In this document: piece after piece, positions 53,965 through 64,000 of the stretch
Position numbering within the stretch: the first letter of the stretch is position 1
Layout: each line of letters begins with the position of its first letter
Assembly: GCF_001856685.1 (NCBI RefSeq)
Contig: NZ_CP017812.1
Location: 434,001-498,000 of the forward strand
DNA length: 64,000 nt
Source of the DNA: Boudabousia tangfeifanii
GTDB taxonomy: Bacteria; Actinomycetota; Actinomycetes; Actinomycetales; Actinomycetaceae
Reading direction: 5' to 3'
Program-made: the position numbers and the translations under genes
The notes under the pieces: generated by a model
Told to the model about the DNA's origin: nothing
The model's database searches: none
What the model saw: only the letters and a program-made list of their open reading frames with translations

Positions 53965-55295
53965 TGACTGTGACTAAAGCTGCCGGCAAACTAACCCCGG
54001 TACTCTCCAACACTTGGGATCAGCCCAACGGCTACACCCTCGAAGCCTACCGCTCCCGCGGTGGCTACCAGGCACTAGCCAAGGCCCTAACCATGGACCC
54101 AGCCGAAATCACCAACCAGATCAAGGCTTCCGGTCTTCGTGGTCGTGGTGGCGCTGGCTTCCCAACCGGCCTCAAGTGGGCATTCTTGCCCCCAGATGAC
54201 GGTAAAGCTCGCTACCTCGTAGTGAATGCCGACGAATCTGAACCAGGTACCTGTAAAGATATCCCCACCATGATGGGCAACCCCCACGTCTTGATTGAAG
54301 GTATTGCGATTACCTCGCGCGCCATTCGTTGCGAACACGCCTTCATCTACCTCCGTGGTGAAGTCGTGCACGTCTACCGTCGCCTCCTCGCTGCGGTTCG
54401 TGAAGCTCGCGAGGCCGGCTTGATTGGTCAAGGACTTGGCCCCAACGGCGATTTCAACCTCGAAATCACTGTTCACGCTGGTGCTGGTGCCTACATTTGT
54501 GGTGAAGAAACTGCGCTACTTGACTCCCTTGAAGGACGTCGTGGCCACCCACGTTTGAAGCCACCGTTCCCAGCGGTTGCGGGTCTTTACGCTCGCCCAA
54601 CCGTGGTCAACAACGTAGAATCCATCGCATCTGTGCCCGGCATCATTGGCAACGGCGTGGAATGGTTCGACGCCATGGGCACCGAAAAGTCCAAGGGACA
54701 CGGCCTCTTCTCCGTTTCGGGTCACGTCGCACGCCCCGGTCAGTTCGAAGCACCATTCGGGATCACCATGCGTGAGCTAATCGAAATGGCCGGTGGTATC
54801 CGTCCCGGCCACCAGCTCAAGTTCTGGACCCCAGGTGGTTCATCCACCCCGATCTTTACCGAAGAAGAACTAGACATTCCATTGGATTACGATTCGGTGG
54901 GTCAAGCAGGCTCCATGCTTGGTACTCGTGCCCTCCAGGTCTTCGACGAAACCACCTCGGTAGTTCGCGTCATCACCCGCTGGACCGAGTTCTACCAGCA
55001 CGAATCCTGTGGTAAATGCACCCCTTGCCGTGAAGGCACCTATTGGCTCAAGCAAATCATGCTTCGCCTCGAGGCAGGGCAAGGTAAACCAGGCGACGTA
55101 GACCTGCTAGTTGATGTGGCCAGCAATATTGCCGGCAAGAGCTTCTGTGCTCTCGGTGACGCCGCTGCCACCCCAATTCTCAGTGGTATTAAGCGCTTTA
55201 GACAAGAGTTTGAAGACTGCATTACGATGCCCGCGCGGGAAATGTTCCCGTACGAAGCTTCCGCGGTTTTTGCAGAAAGTGAAGGAACCCGATGA
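53964..55295 (+). CDS. nuoF: NADH-quinone oxidoreductase subunit F
   Basis: 443 residues. NADH/FMN-binding GLRGRGGAGFPTGLKW (about 55-70), GAGAYICGEETAL (FMN) and the [4Fe-4S] N3 motif ESCGKCTPCREG (about 350). This is where NADH is oxidised. ATGA overlap with nuoG. Confidence 0.97.
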   Translation: MTVTKAAGKLTPVLSNTWDQPNGYTLEAYRSRGGYQALAKALTMDPAEITNQIKASGLRGRGGAGFPTGLKWAFLPPDDGKARYLVVNADESEPGTCKDIPTMMGNPHVLIEGIAITSRAIRCEHAFIYLRGEVVHVYRRLLAAVREAREAGLIGQGLGPNGDFNLEITVHAGAGAYICGEETALLDSLEGRRGHPRLKPPFPAVAGLYARPTVVNNVESIASVPGIIGNGVEWFDAMGTEKSKGHGLFSVSGHVARPGQFEAPFGITMRELIEMAGGIRPGHQLKFWTPGGSSTPIFTEEELDIPLDYDSVGQAGSMLGTRALQVFDETTSVVRVITRWTEFYQHESCGKCTPCREGTYWLKQIMLRLEAGQGKPGDVDLLVDVASNIAGKSFCALGDAAATPILSGIKRFRQEFEDCITMPAREMFPYEASAVFAESEGTR

Positions 55296-57865
55296 GTGAC
55301 CAGGTGACCTTAACCATCGACGGTGCGGAAGTAACGGTACCAGCCGGTACCCTCATCATCCGTGCCGCAGAACAGGCCGGGATTCGCATTCCGCGTTTCT
55401 GTGACCACCCACTATTGAAGCCTGCCGGCGCTTGCCGTCAGTGCCTGGTAGATGTGGCTGCGCCAGACCGCGAAGGCAATGTCCGTCCTTTCCCGAAGCC
55501 GCAGGCCTCTTGCACCATGACCGTAATGCCGGGCATGATTGTCAACACCCAGCACACTTCGGAAGTAGCTGCCAAGGCACAGCGCGGCATCATGGAATTC
55601 CTCCTGATTAACCACCCGCTGGACTGCCCAGTCTGTGACAAGGGCGGCGAATGCCCCCTACAGAACCAGGCACTAGCCAACGGTGGTGACGGCAGCCGCT
55701 TCACCGGCGCCAAGCGCGTCTACCCGAAGCCAGTAACCCTCACCAGCCAGATCTTGCTGGATCGAGACCGTTGCATCTTGTGTCAGCGTTGTGTCCGCTT
55801 CGCCAAGCAGATCGCCGGCGACCCCTTCATTGACCTGCAAGGTCGTGGCGGCGGTTCCTCACCGCTAGATCACCACCTCCACATGGGCGAACAGATCGGT
55901 AGCTTCGACACCCAGGTGCTAGGCTTCGCTGACACCGACTCCAACCCGAGCGGCAACGAACTAACCGGCACCAACGAGTACGCTGGCCCCGCTGGCCTCC
56001 CTGGAGTGATCGGCTCGACCAACTTCGGTCCAGCCCACCCAGGCGAAACCGACGAGTCTGGCCGCCCCTTCGCCTCCTACTTCTCGGGCAACATCATCCA
56101 GATTTGCCCCGTAGGTGCGTTGACTTCCGCCCAGTACCGCTTCCGTTCGCGTCCATTCGACCTCGTTTCAACCCCATCGGTTACCGAACACGATGCTTCG
56201 GGTGCTGCCATCCGCGTCGACGTACGCCGTGGCGAAGTCACCCGTCGTCTGGCCGGGGAAGATGCTGCGGTCAACGAAGAATGGATTAGCGATAAGGACC
56301 GCTTCGCCTTTACTTGGCAGGCCGGTGACGCTCGTTTGCGTTACCCACTAGTGCGTAACAGTGAAGGTAACTTGGTCGAAACCTCTTGGGATGACGCCTT
56401 GACTCGGGTCGCGCAAGCGATGGACCGAGGCCGTTCGGCCTTCTTGCCAGGTGGCCGCCTCACCTTCGAAGACTCCTACGCATGGGCCAAGTTCGCCCGA
56501 CTAGTTGGCCAGACCAACGACATCGACCACCGTGTACGTGACCTCAGCGCCGAAGAAAACCAGTTCCTTGCCTCGCAGGTTGCTGGTACCGGCCTCGGCG
56601 TCACCTACACCGACGTGGAAAATGCCGGTCAGGTCCTGCTCGTCGGCCTCGAGCCCGAAGACGAATGCGCCACCTTGTTCTTGCGTCTACGCAAGGGCGT
56701 GACCGCAGGCAAACTAAAGGTCGCTACCATCGCCTCGGTTCGTACCCCAGGTACCTTGAAACTTTCGGCTAACTGGTTGCAGGCTGCCCCTGGCACCGAA
56801 CCAGAAATGATTGAGGCCATCAGCGCGGGTAACCCCTTCGCCGACCTCGCCGAAAGCCTTGAAAATGGCGTCATCCTCGTTGGTGAACGTGCTGTATCCA
56901 CCCCAGGCACCTTGTCCGCCCTCGTTCGTTTGGCCGAACGCACCAACGCCCGCTTGGCTTGGGTCCCACGTCGCGCCGGTGAACGCGGTGGGGTAGAGGC
57001 CGGCACCATGCCGAACCTCCTCCCATTCGGACGTCGAGCAGACGAAGTTGCCGACCGCGCCGAACTTTCCGCCGTTTGGGGCGCCGAACTGCCCGTCACC
57101 ACCGGTCGCGATGCCGTGGCGATTCTCGAGGGCGCTGCGTCCTCGGCCATCACCAACCTATTCGTTGGCGGTGTTGACCTTCGCGACTTCACTGACCCGA
57201 AGGCCGCCCGTGAAGCCTTGCAGGCAGCTGAGTTCGTGGTCAGCCTCGAAGTGAACCGCACCGAAGTTACCGAACTTGCTGACGTAGTCTTGCCGGTAGC
57301 ACCGCCTACCGAAAAGCCAGGCACCTTCATCAACTGGGAAGGCCGCTTGCGCCCCTTCGGCCAGGCACTTTCAGCCACCTCCCTTGATGACCGTCAGGTG
57401 CTCTCGCGCCTAGCAGCGCTGCGCGGTATCGACCTCGGCCTAGAAAACCTCAAGGCTCTCTACGCCGAAGTTAACGACCTAATGGAACACGAAGTCGAGG
57501 CCACCAACGCCCCGAACGTGCCAGTACCGCCGCTGCCATCGCCCGCCGAAAACCAAGTTGTGGTCGCCACTCACAAGCAGTTGCTTGATGACGCCCTTAC
57601 CTTGGCCGGAGCCGATGACCTACGCGCCAGCGCCCGTCGCCCAGTAGCTTTCGTTTCAGCCCAAACCGCAGCCAACGCTGGGGTTAAGTCTGGCGAGCAA
57701 ATCACCCTCACCACCGAACGCGGCTCGTTGAGCCTGCCAGTTGTGGTGGCCACCATGCCAAACAAGGTGATTTGGGTGCCACAAAATAACGGCACTAACG
57801 TGTACGAAACCCTCGGGGGACATGGCACCCTCGCGACTCTATCCGCCTTGGAGGTGACCAAGTGA
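55292..57865 (+). CDS. nuoG: NADH-quinone oxidoreductase subunit G
   Basis: 857 residues. N-terminal [2Fe-2S] domain (RFCDHPLLKPAGACRQCLVDV), the His-ligated cluster region (NHPLDCPVCDKGGECPLQ) and CILCQRCVRFAKQ. A Gly/Asn/Thr-rich insert at about 215-250 (DTDSNPSGNELTGTNEYAG) precedes FSGNIIQICPVGALTSAQYR and seems longer than usual. The C-terminal two thirds are the molybdopterin-type fold without cofactor residues. GTGA overlap with nuoH. Confidence 0.95.
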   Translation: MSDQVTLTIDGAEVTVPAGTLIIRAAEQAGIRIPRFCDHPLLKPAGACRQCLVDVAAPDREGNVRPFPKPQASCTMTVMPGMIVNTQHTSEVAAKAQRGIMEFLLINHPLDCPVCDKGGECPLQNQALANGGDGSRFTGAKRVYPKPVTLTSQILLDRDRCILCQRCVRFAKQIAGDPFIDLQGRGGGSSPLDHHLHMGEQIGSFDTQVLGFADTDSNPSGNELTGTNEYAGPAGLPGVIGSTNFGPAHPGETDESGRPFASYFSGNIIQICPVGALTSAQYRFRSRPFDLVSTPSVTEHDASGAAIRVDVRRGEVTRRLAGEDAAVNEEWISDKDRFAFTWQAGDARLRYPLVRNSEGNLVETSWDDALTRVAQAMDRGRSAFLPGGRLTFEDSYAWAKFARLVGQTNDIDHRVRDLSAEENQFLASQVAGTGLGVTYTDVENAGQVLLVGLEPEDECATLFLRLRKGVTAGKLKVATIASVRTPGTLKLSANWLQAAPGTEPEMIEAISAGNPFADLAESLENGVILVGERAVSTPGTLSALVRLAERTNARLAWVPRRAGERGGVEAGTMPNLLPFGRRADEVADRAELSAVWGAELPVTTGRDAVAILEGAASSAITNLFVGGVDLRDFTDPKAAREALQAAEFVVSLEVNRTEVTELADVVLPVAPPTEKPGTFINWEGRLRPFGQALSATSLDDRQVLSRLAALRGIDLGLENLKALYAEVNDLMEHEVEATNAPNVPVPPLPSPAENQVVVATHKQLLDDALTLAGADDLRASARRPVAFVSAQTAANAGVKSGEQITLTTERGSLSLPVVVATMPNKVIWVPQNNGTNVYETLGGHGTLATLSALEVTK

Positions 57866-59202
57866 ATCCCCTCAACTACCTAGTGAGCGCCGAAGGTAAC
57901 TTCGTTCCCGCTGACTTCAGTCAGGAAACTTGGTGGCTCAGCCTACTAAAGGCTGTTTTCATCATTGTCTTCCTGATCCTCTCCGTGCTCATGGCACTGT
58001 GGGTGGAACGTCGTGGCCTCGGCCGCATGCAAACCCGTCCTGGCCCGAACGTGCACGGTCCCTTCGGTCTCTTCCAGGCAATCGCTGACGCGGTCAAACT
58101 TTTGACCAAAGAAGATATCTGGACCAAGAAATCCGATAAGTTCATCTACATTCTGGCTCCGACCATTGCCGCTTTCTGTGCCTTCATGGTTTTTGCAGTA
58201 ATCCCTATGGGGCCAAACGTAAACCTTTTCGGACACTCCAGTCCGTTGCAGCTCATGGATATGCCGGTTTCGACCCTCTACATCTTGGCGATCAGCGCCC
58301 TCGGCGTTTACGGCATCGTCCTCGGTGGTTGGTCGACCCGCTCCACCTTCCCGTTGCTCGGCTCGGTTCGTTCGGCCGCTCAGGTGGTTTCCTACGAACT
58401 GTCCATGTCACTTTCCATCGTGGCTGTCTTCTTGGTTTCGGGTTCCATGTCGACCTCGGAAATCGTGGCCGCCCAGGATCATGTCTGGTGGGCTTTCGCC
58501 CTCGCCCCTTCCTTCGTTATCTACTTGATCTCGATGGTCGGCGAAGTAAACCGTCTACCTTTCGACTTGCCAGAAGCTGAAGGTGAACTCGTGGCCGGTC
58601 ACATGATCGAATACTCGTCGATGAAGTTCGCTTGGTTCTTCCTAGCTGAATACATCAACATGTTCAACGTATCGGCTGTCGCTACCACCTTGTTCTTCGG
58701 TGGTTGGCATGCACCATTTGGCCTCGGCTACATTTGGGAAGGCGCCAACTCCGGCTGGTGGCCAATGCTCTGGTTCACCATGAAGCTATGGTTCTTCATG
58801 TTCCTCATGATCTGGACCCGTGGTACCTTGCTCCGTTTCCGTTATGACCAGTTCATGAAACTTGGTTGGAAGGTACTGATTCCAATCTCCCTCGCTTGGT
58901 TCGTCCTCGTTGCCTTCATGCAAGGCCTACGCGAGTTCTACCAGCTCAACAGCTTCTACCTCGTCGGTGGCATCATGGCAATCGCGATTGTCCTAATCGT
59001 AGTCATCTCGCTGCTACCCAATAAGCACGAAGATACCGAGGGCGAAAAGAACGAAACCTTCGACGCTTTCGCCGGTGGCTACCCAGTACCGCCACTGCCA
59101 GGCCAAAGCTTGCCGCCATCGCCGCGTGCTGGACGTCGTCCAGTTAGCGCCCAGTTGGCTGGCGCCACCACATCCAACGAATCTGAAGGAGGTCAAAAGT
59201 GA
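57862..59202 (+). CDS. nuoH: NADH-quinone oxidoreductase subunit H
   Basis: 446 residues, GTG start, about eight membrane helices. Motifs [34 protein letters not shown] and [18 protein letters not shown] are diagnostic for NuoH, which builds the quinone channel. The C-terminal tail after the last helix (about 385-446) is polar and rich in Pro and Gly. GTGA overlap with nuoI. Confidence 0.97.
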   Translation: MNPLNYLVSAEGNFVPADFSQETWWLSLLKAVFIIVFLILSVLMALWVERRGLGRMQTRPGPNVHGPFGLFQAIADAVKLLTKEDIWTKKSDKFIYILAPTIAAFCAFMVFAVIPMGPNVNLFGHSSPLQLMDMPVSTLYILAISALGVYGIVLGGWSTRSTFPLLGSVRSAAQVVSYELSMSLSIVAVFLVSGSMSTSEIVAAQDHVWWAFALAPSFVIYLISMVGEVNRLPFDLPEAEGELVAGHMIEYSSMKFAWFFLAEYINMFNVSAVATTLFFGGWHAPFGLGYIWEGANSGWWPMLWFTMKLWFFMFLMIWTRGTLLRFRYDQFMKLGWKVLIPISLAWFVLVAFMQGLREFYQLNSFYLVGGIMAIAIVLIVVISLLPNKHEDTEGEKNETFDAFAGGYPVPPLPGQSLPPSPRAGRRPVSAQLAGATTSNESEGGQK

Positions 59203-59858
59203 CCAAGGAACAGTCCAAGATGCCCGATCCGTCCTTCTTCCGTCCGGATGAAAAGGGCGCCCTCGGCAAATTCTTTGCCCCAGTTGCCGGTTACGGTGTC
59301 ACCATCACCTCGATGTTCGAAAAGACCGTCACCGAAGAATACCCCTTTGTTGATCCAGTAGTTGCGCCTCGCTTCCACGGTCGTCATCAGCTAAACCGTT
59401 ACCCTGACGGCCTCGAAAAGTGCATTGGTTGTGAACTTTGTGCATGGGCCTGCCCTGCTGACGCCATCTTGGTCGAAGCTGGAGTTAACACCCCAGAAGC
59501 GCAATACTCGCCAGGTGAACGTTATGGCAAGGTTTACCAGATCAACTACCTACGCTGTATCTTCTGCGGTATGTGCATTGAAGCTTGCCCAACTCGTGCT
59601 TTGACCATGTCAAACGACTTCGAAATGGCATCCTTCGACCGCGAAGAAATGATTTACGAAAAGCCGCGGATTTTGGCTCCTCTGAAAGATGGCATGCTAG
59701 CTGCTCCACACCCCATGGTTGCCGGAACTACTGATGGTGACTACTACCGTGGAGAAGTTACCGGCCCAACCGAAGCACAGATTGCTTGGGTAGCCGAACA
59801 TCGACCAGAAGATCCCTCCCTTAAAACTGCGACTGTAGTTAAGGAGGCCCAACGATGA
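59199..59858 (+). CDS. nuoI: NADH-quinone oxidoreductase subunit I
   Basis: 219 residues, GTG start. Two [4Fe-4S] motifs, [16 protein letters not shown] and [16 protein letters not shown], hold clusters N6a and N6b. C-terminal extension of about 45 residues beyond the core. ATGA overlap with nuoJ. Confidence 0.97.
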   Translation: MTKEQSKMPDPSFFRPDEKGALGKFFAPVAGYGVTITSMFEKTVTEEYPFVDPVVAPRFHGRHQLNRYPDGLEKCIGCELCAWACPADAILVEAGVNTPEAQYSPGERYGKVYQINYLRCIFCGMCIEACPTRALTMSNDFEMASFDREEMIYEKPRILAPLKDGMLAAPHPMVAGTTDGDYYRGEVTGPTEAQIAWVAEHRPEDPSLKTATVVKEAQR

Positions 59859-60835
59859 TTGCTAGTCATCTACCCACTCTGCTCGGAGCCGTTGGCCCCA
59901 GCGCGCCAGATGCCGGCAATGGTGAGTTCATTAAGTTCTGGTTCCTAGCGATCTTCATGATCCTATGTGCCATCGGAGTAGCTCGCTTCCAGCGGGCTGC
60001 CTACGCCGCCATTTGCATGGTTGGCGTCATGATTGGCTTCGCCATCGCTTACCTACTCAATGGTGCCCAGTTCATGGGTATCGTTCAGGTTGTGGTTTAC
60101 ACCGGCGCAGTCATGATGCTCTTCCTCTTCGTCCTCATGTTGATCGGTATCGGTGCCACTGACTACTACCGTTCCACTTCTAAGGGCGCTCGCGTCAGTG
60201 CTTACGTGTTATCGCTGCTCTTGGTGGTCTTCTTAGGTACTGCCGCATGGCGTCAGTTGGGAACCGCTCCTTTTGGTCCAGCTGATTGGGAATACACCAC
60301 CATGGAGAACGTTTCCAAGGCACTGTTTACTAACCACCTATTCACGGTTGAGCTTTCCGCCATCCTGCTAATCACTGCAGCCCTCGGCGCACTACTACTA
60401 ACCCACGCTGACCGCCTCATCCCAGTCCGTTCTCAACGACAGGTTGCTGAGAGCAAGATGGCTGCCTACGCAGCCGCTAACCGCCACCCAGGTCAGCTAC
60501 CACCACCGGGTGTCTACGCCGAATCGAATGCTTTCGACGTGCCTGCAATTTCCGGTGAAACTCACGAACCAATCGAAGAATCTGTACCTCGCGTGCTACG
60601 CGTTCGCGGAATCAACCGTAGCGTTGGTGAGATTTCCCCGACCTTGGCTAAGCGTCTATGGCAAACCCGCATGGGCAACCCCGCAGCAGGTATCCATGGC
60701 CCACAAACCTCGGCTCAAGTCACCCGCTCGGGTGCTTGGGGCATGCCAGGTAGCTCGGCACCTTCCGAACTAAAGCAACCCGGAGCCAGCAAGGCTCTGA
60801 GCGTTGCTACTGAAACTGAGGAGAAAGACGCATGA
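59855..60835 (+). CDS. nuoJ: NADH-quinone oxidoreductase subunit J
   Basis: 326 residues. Five membrane helices in the first 195 residues, with [20 protein letters not shown] (pi-bulge helix) typical of NuoJ. The last 130 residues are soluble and rich in Pro, Ser and Arg, much longer than the E. coli subunit (184 residues); long tails occur in other actinobacteria. ATGA overlap with nuoK. Confidence 0.95.
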   Translation: MIASHLPTLLGAVGPSAPDAGNGEFIKFWFLAIFMILCAIGVARFQRAAYAAICMVGVMIGFAIAYLLNGAQFMGIVQVVVYTGAVMMLFLFVLMLIGIGATDYYRSTSKGARVSAYVLSLLLVVFLGTAAWRQLGTAPFGPADWEYTTMENVSKALFTNHLFTVELSAILLITAALGALLLTHADRLIPVRSQRQVAESKMAAYAAANRHPGQLPPPGVYAESNAFDVPAISGETHEPIEESVPRVLRVRGINRSVGEISPTLAKRLWQTRMGNPAAGIHGPQTSAQVTRSGAWGMPGSSAPSELKQPGASKALSVATETEEKDA

Positions 60836-61131
60836 GCCCGATTTGGTACATTCTTTTGGCGACCGTCCTGTTCGCCATCGGTGGGGCCACGGTGTTGACC
60901 CGTCGTTCCGCAGTAATTTCACTGATGGGTGTGGAAATCATGCTTAGCTCAGCGAACTTGCTCTTCGTGGTATTCGGTCGCGTGTTCGGCGATGCCAACG
61001 GACAAGTTACTGCGTTCTTCGTGATGGTGGTAGCAGCTGCTGAAGTAGTAGTTGGTCTAGCTATTATCGTTTCGATTTTCCGTGCCCGCGCCACCACGTC
61101 AGTTGATGACGTCGACTTGATGAAGAACTGA
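60832..61131 (+). CDS. nuoK: NADH-quinone oxidoreductase subunit K
   Basis: 99 residues, three helices, with the proton-channel glutamates in [15 protein letters not shown] and [13 protein letters not shown]. 13 bases before nuoL. Confidence 0.97.
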   Translation: MSPIWYILLATVLFAIGGATVLTRRSAVISLMGVEIMLSSANLLFVVFGRVFGDANGQVTAFFVMVVAAAEVVVGLAIIVSIFRARATTSVDDVDLMKN

Positions 61132-61144
61132 AAGGCAGGCGAAA

Positions 61145-63109
61145 ATGAATTTCATCCTTCCCGCTAGCGGAAACCCACTCGTGGCAGTCACTGCCGCCAG
61201 CGGTGTCACCGCTTGGGCACCTGCCCTAATCTTGGTGCCATTGTGCTCCTTCGTCTTCTTGCTCCTGATGGGGCGTCGCTCAGACAAGTGGGGCCACTGG
61301 GTATCAGTCCTAGCAACTGGTTTCTCCATGGTGCTTGGACTCGTCATCCTCTTCCACACTATGAGCGTGCCAGTTGACCAGCGAGTCACTGAACAGCACT
61401 TGTTCGAATGGATCCCAGCAGGTGACCACACCATTTCGGTTGGTCTTCGCCTCGATCCACTATCGCTAACCTTCGTTGCTCTGGTTACCTTCGTTGGTTT
61501 CCTCATCCACGTGTACGCGGTAGCTTACATGGAGCACGATACTGACCGTCGTCGCTTCTTCGCTTACCTGAACCTGTTCATCGCCGCTATGCTCACCCTC
61601 GTCTTGGGTGACTCCTACGCCGTCCTCTTCGTCGGCTGGGAAGGCGTAGGTTTGGCTTCTTACTTGCTCATCGGATTCTGGAACCAAGTTCCGGACTACG
61701 CATTGGCTGCAAAGAAGGCTTTCGTGATGAACCGTGTCGGTGACGTTGGTTTGCTCCTAGGCATGATGGCCATGTTCCATTACTTTGGTTCCTTGGCCTA
61801 CTCTCAGGTCCTTCCAAATGCCAACACCTTGAGCACTGAACAAGCCACTCTGATTGGTCTCTTCTTGCTAGTAGCTGCCTGTGGTAAGTCGGCACAGTTC
61901 CCCTTGCAGGCATGGCTAGGTGACGCGATGGCAGGTCCGACCCCAGTTTCGGCCCTAATCCACGCCGCTACCATGGTTACCGCTGGTGTTTACCTCATGG
62001 TACGTTCTGGCGCGATCTACGTGGTTAGCCCCACCGCAACCACCGTGGTTGCCATCATCGGTGCGATTACCTTGCTCTTTGGAGCCATCGTTGGTACCGC
62101 CAAGGATGACATTAAGAAGGTGCTTGCCGCGTCGACCATGTCCCAAATCGGTTACATGATGCTTGGTGCTGGTCTTGGTCCTATCGGCTGGGCCTTCGCC
62201 ATCTTCCACTTGCTCACCCACGGCTTCTTCAAGGCACAGATGTTCCTTGGCGCTGGCTCCGTGATGCATGCGATGGGCGATCAGACCAATATGCGCCGCT
62301 TCGGTGCCCTCAAGAACGCAATGAAGGTCACCTGGATTACCTTCGGCATCGGCTGGCTCGCCATCCTCGGTATCCCACCATTCAGTGGTTTCTGGTCCAA
62401 GGATAAGATTATCGAGGCCGCTTTCGTCGCTGACACTGCTGGCCCCTGGCAGCCATGGGTCCTCGGTTTCGTGGCCTTGATTGGTGCCGGGATTACCGCC
62501 TTCTACATGTCACGACTCTTCTTCATGACCTTCCACGGTGAGGCCCGCTGGACCACCGCCGCTGAAGGGGCAGAGGTACACCCACACGAATCTGGTCCGC
62601 TCATGACCTGGCCGATGATTATCCTTTCGGTCTTCTCACTCGGCCTCGGTGGCGTGCTTTCAATCGGCAATGGCTTTGTTAACTGGCTCGAACCAGTACT
62701 TGGTCACGCCGAGCACCGCGAACCAGTCATGCCAGTTGTGGCTATTACGGTACTCACCCTGCTATCGATTGTTGTCGGTATCTTCTGGGCCTACCGCCTC
62801 TACATTGCTCAGCCTGTATCCAAGGCCGTTCCCGCTGGCAGCTTCCTCACCCACGCTGCCCGTAACGACATGTTCCAGGATGATGTCAATGAAGCACTAT
62901 TCGTTAAGCCAACGATGACGCTTGCTAGCGCTGTCGAGGTTGCTGACCGTCAAGTTGTTGACGGTGCCGTCCGCGGAGTTTGCTCCGGCGTGGACGCCCT
63001 CGGTAAGGCTACTGCTACCACCCAAAACGGTAAGGTACGCAGCTACGCGGCATACATCCTCGTTGGTGTGGTCGCCCTCTTGGGCGTAGCACTGTTTGGA
63101 ACCCTCTAA
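61145..63109 (+). CDS. nuoL: NADH-quinone oxidoreductase subunit L
   Basis: 654 residues and about 16 membrane helices. Antiporter-like core motifs: FVGWEGVGLASYLLIGFW (conserved Glu), GKSAQFPLQAWLGDAMAGPT, HAATMVTAGVYL and the lysine in KKVLAASTMSQIGYM. End of the membrane arm, a proton pump subunit with the lateral helix. Followed by nuoM after 16 bases. Confidence 0.97.
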   Translation: MNFILPASGNPLVAVTAASGVTAWAPALILVPLCSFVFLLLMGRRSDKWGHWVSVLATGFSMVLGLVILFHTMSVPVDQRVTEQHLFEWIPAGDHTISVGLRLDPLSLTFVALVTFVGFLIHVYAVAYMEHDTDRRRFFAYLNLFIAAMLTLVLGDSYAVLFVGWEGVGLASYLLIGFWNQVPDYALAAKKAFVMNRVGDVGLLLGMMAMFHYFGSLAYSQVLPNANTLSTEQATLIGLFLLVAACGKSAQFPLQAWLGDAMAGPTPVSALIHAATMVTAGVYLMVRSGAIYVVSPTATTVVAIIGAITLLFGAIVGTAKDDIKKVLAASTMSQIGYMMLGAGLGPIGWAFAIFHLLTHGFFKAQMFLGAGSVMHAMGDQTNMRRFGALKNAMKVTWITFGIGWLAILGIPPFSGFWSKDKIIEAAFVADTAGPWQPWVLGFVALIGAGITAFYMSRLFFMTFHGEARWTTAAEGAEVHPHESGPLMTWPMIILSVFSLGLGGVLSIGNGFVNWLEPVLGHAEHREPVMPVVAITVLTLLSIVVGIFWAYRLYIAQPVSKAVPAGSFLTHAARNDMFQDDVNEALFVKPTMTLASAVEVADRQVVDGAVRGVCSGVDALGKATATTQNGKVRSYAAYILVGVVALLGVALFGTL

Positions 63110-63125
63110 GGGGGAAGGAAAGATA

Positions 63126-64000
63126 ATGGAAATCCTCGTCTCATCATTTCCCTTACTGAGCCTCGCGGTATGCTTGCCGCTTTTGGCTGCAGTGCTGATT
63201 TGGGTGGTTCCACCATTGCGCCGCAACGGCACCACCTTCGCACTGGTTGTCTCAGTAGTGGATCTTGCCCTACTGGTGGGGCTCGCCAGCATGTTCGATT
63301 ACTCGAAAGCTAGCGCCTACCAGTTCACTGAAACCTACTCATGGATCCCACAGTTTGGGGTTCACTGGGCACTAGGTGTTAATGGCCTTTCGCTAGTCAT
63401 GCTGCTGCTCGCTTCGGCCTTGACCGTCCTCGTGATGATCACCGAAAACCGAGCCGATCGCGACCGTGAAGAACAGACCGGTTACCTCGCGCTCGTGCTC
63501 TGCCTCGAGTTCTTCATGATCCTCATCTTCGCAGCGCGCGACCTCTTCGTGTTCTACCTAGCCTTCGAAGCCATGCTCATCCCGCTGTACTTGATGATTG
63601 GCCGCTACGGCATCACCGAGAACCGCAAGGCTGCCGCCCTCAAGTTCGTGATTTACTCCCTCGTTGGTGGTTTGGTCATGTTGGTGGGCGTTATCGCCAT
63701 CCCAGTTGCTTCGCAGCTCGATCCAAACACCTTCCTCTACGAGCGTTTGGCCACCGCAGGTTTCGACCTCGGCTCGCCAACTGCCAACCTACTGGTCTTC
63801 TTGGCCTTCTTCTTCGCCTTCGCGATTAAGGCCCCAATGGTGCCAGTCCACACCTGGTTGGCTGACACCGCCGAGGCCGCCCGTCCAAGCACCTCAACCC
63901 TGCTAGTTGGCGTCCTCGATAAGATCGGTACTTACGGCATGATTGTGGTTGGTTTGCAGGTCTTCGCTCCGCAGGCGAAACAAGCTGCTCCCTACATTCT
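63126..64000 (+). CDS. nuoM: NADH-quinone oxidoreductase subunit M, 3' end cut by the window
   Basis: Partial: 291 codons from ATG 63126, which follows GGAAGGAAAGATA. Helices with FVFYLAFEAMLIPLYLMIGRYG (conserved Glu) and FAIKAPMVPVHTWLADTAEAA (conserved Lys and His) identify NuoM. The gene and probably nuoN continue beyond position 64000. Confidence 0.95.
   Translation, partial: MEILVSSFPLLSLAVCLPLLAAVLIWVVPPLRRNGTTFALVVSVVDLALLVGLASMFDYSKASAYQFTETYSWIPQFGVHWALGVNGLSLVMLLLASALTVLVMITENRADRDREEQTGYLALVLCLEFFMILIFAARDLFVFYLAFEAMLIPLYLMIGRYGITENRKAAALKFVIYSLVGGLVMLVGVIAIPVASQLDPNTFLYERLATAGFDLGSPTANLLVFLAFFFAFAIKAPMVPVHTWLADTAEAARPSTSTLLVGVLDKIGTYGMIVVGLQVFAPQAKQAAPYI

Noticed and set aside
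1-64000. CRISPR arrays, tRNA or rRNA genes, insertion sequences, prophage
   Set aside because: No regular spaced repeats, cloverleaf-like genes, transposase or phage proteins were recognised. A dedicated tRNA scan could not be run.

Overview
The window looks like chromosomal DNA of a moderately GC-rich actinobacterium, most likely in or near the Actinomycetaceae. The reasons are a full actinobacterial-type nuo operon preceded by a geranylgeranyl-reductase-like gene, small actinobacterial families (DUF4235-like and DUF2871-like proteins), S-layer-homology (SLH) surface proteins, frequent GTG/TTG starts and ATGA/GTGA stop-start overlaps. The genus is inference only. I saw no rRNA, tRNA, CRISPR array, transposase or phage gene.

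Layout. 1-7.6 kb: a minus-strand defence operon made of a beta-class DNA methyltransferase (Mod), a type III-like helicase/nuclease (Res) and a SNF2-family helicase. 7.9-13.5 kb: a DnaQ-exonuclease/BRCT protein, small membrane proteins, three GNAT acetyltransferases (two in tandem with very odd base composition) and two copies of a structured intergenic repeat. 13.7-19.7 kb: a minus-strand sugar operon (ascorbate-type PTS IIA, IIB, IIC; SIS-domain protein; KbaZ/GatZ-like aldolase subunit; AgaS-like isomerase/deaminase) with hairpins at most gene junctions and DasR-like operator sequences upstream. 20.2-25.3 kb: a glutathione S-transferase homologue, a trans-sulfuration enzyme and pyruvate phosphate dikinase. 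25.5-30.9 kb: a TM2-domain protein and two convergent SLH surface proteins, one a trypsin-like protease with a long Pro/Lys stalk, the other a leucine-rich-repeat protein. 31-38.6 kb: an MFS exporter, dCTP deaminase, an unknown protein, an Fe-S oxidoreductase that seems to use an AUU start codon, a DUF4235-like protein and a glutathionyl-hydroquinone-reductase-like protein. 38.7-42.5 kb: a heterodimeric ABC exporter with a possibly structured upstream region. 42.8-45.8 kb: a secreted subtilisin translationally coupled to a lipoprotein. 46-48.6 kb: a duplicated, eukaryotic-type phosphofructokinase. 48.9 kb to the right edge: the reductase gene and nuoA-nuoM, with nuoM cut by the window end.

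How it fits together. Central carbon metabolism (phosphofructokinase, pyruvate phosphate dikinase, PTS import) and respiration (complex I) sit beside surface-exposed proteolysis and adhesion genes and a restriction-type defence operon. The observations I rate most worth checking are the two-copy structured repeat with compensatory base changes, the AUU start, the motif GCTGGCCGAGG(G/A)C that recurs across the window and pairs into hairpins after genes, the operator cluster in front of the PTS operon, and the alternative hairpins upstream of the ABC exporter.
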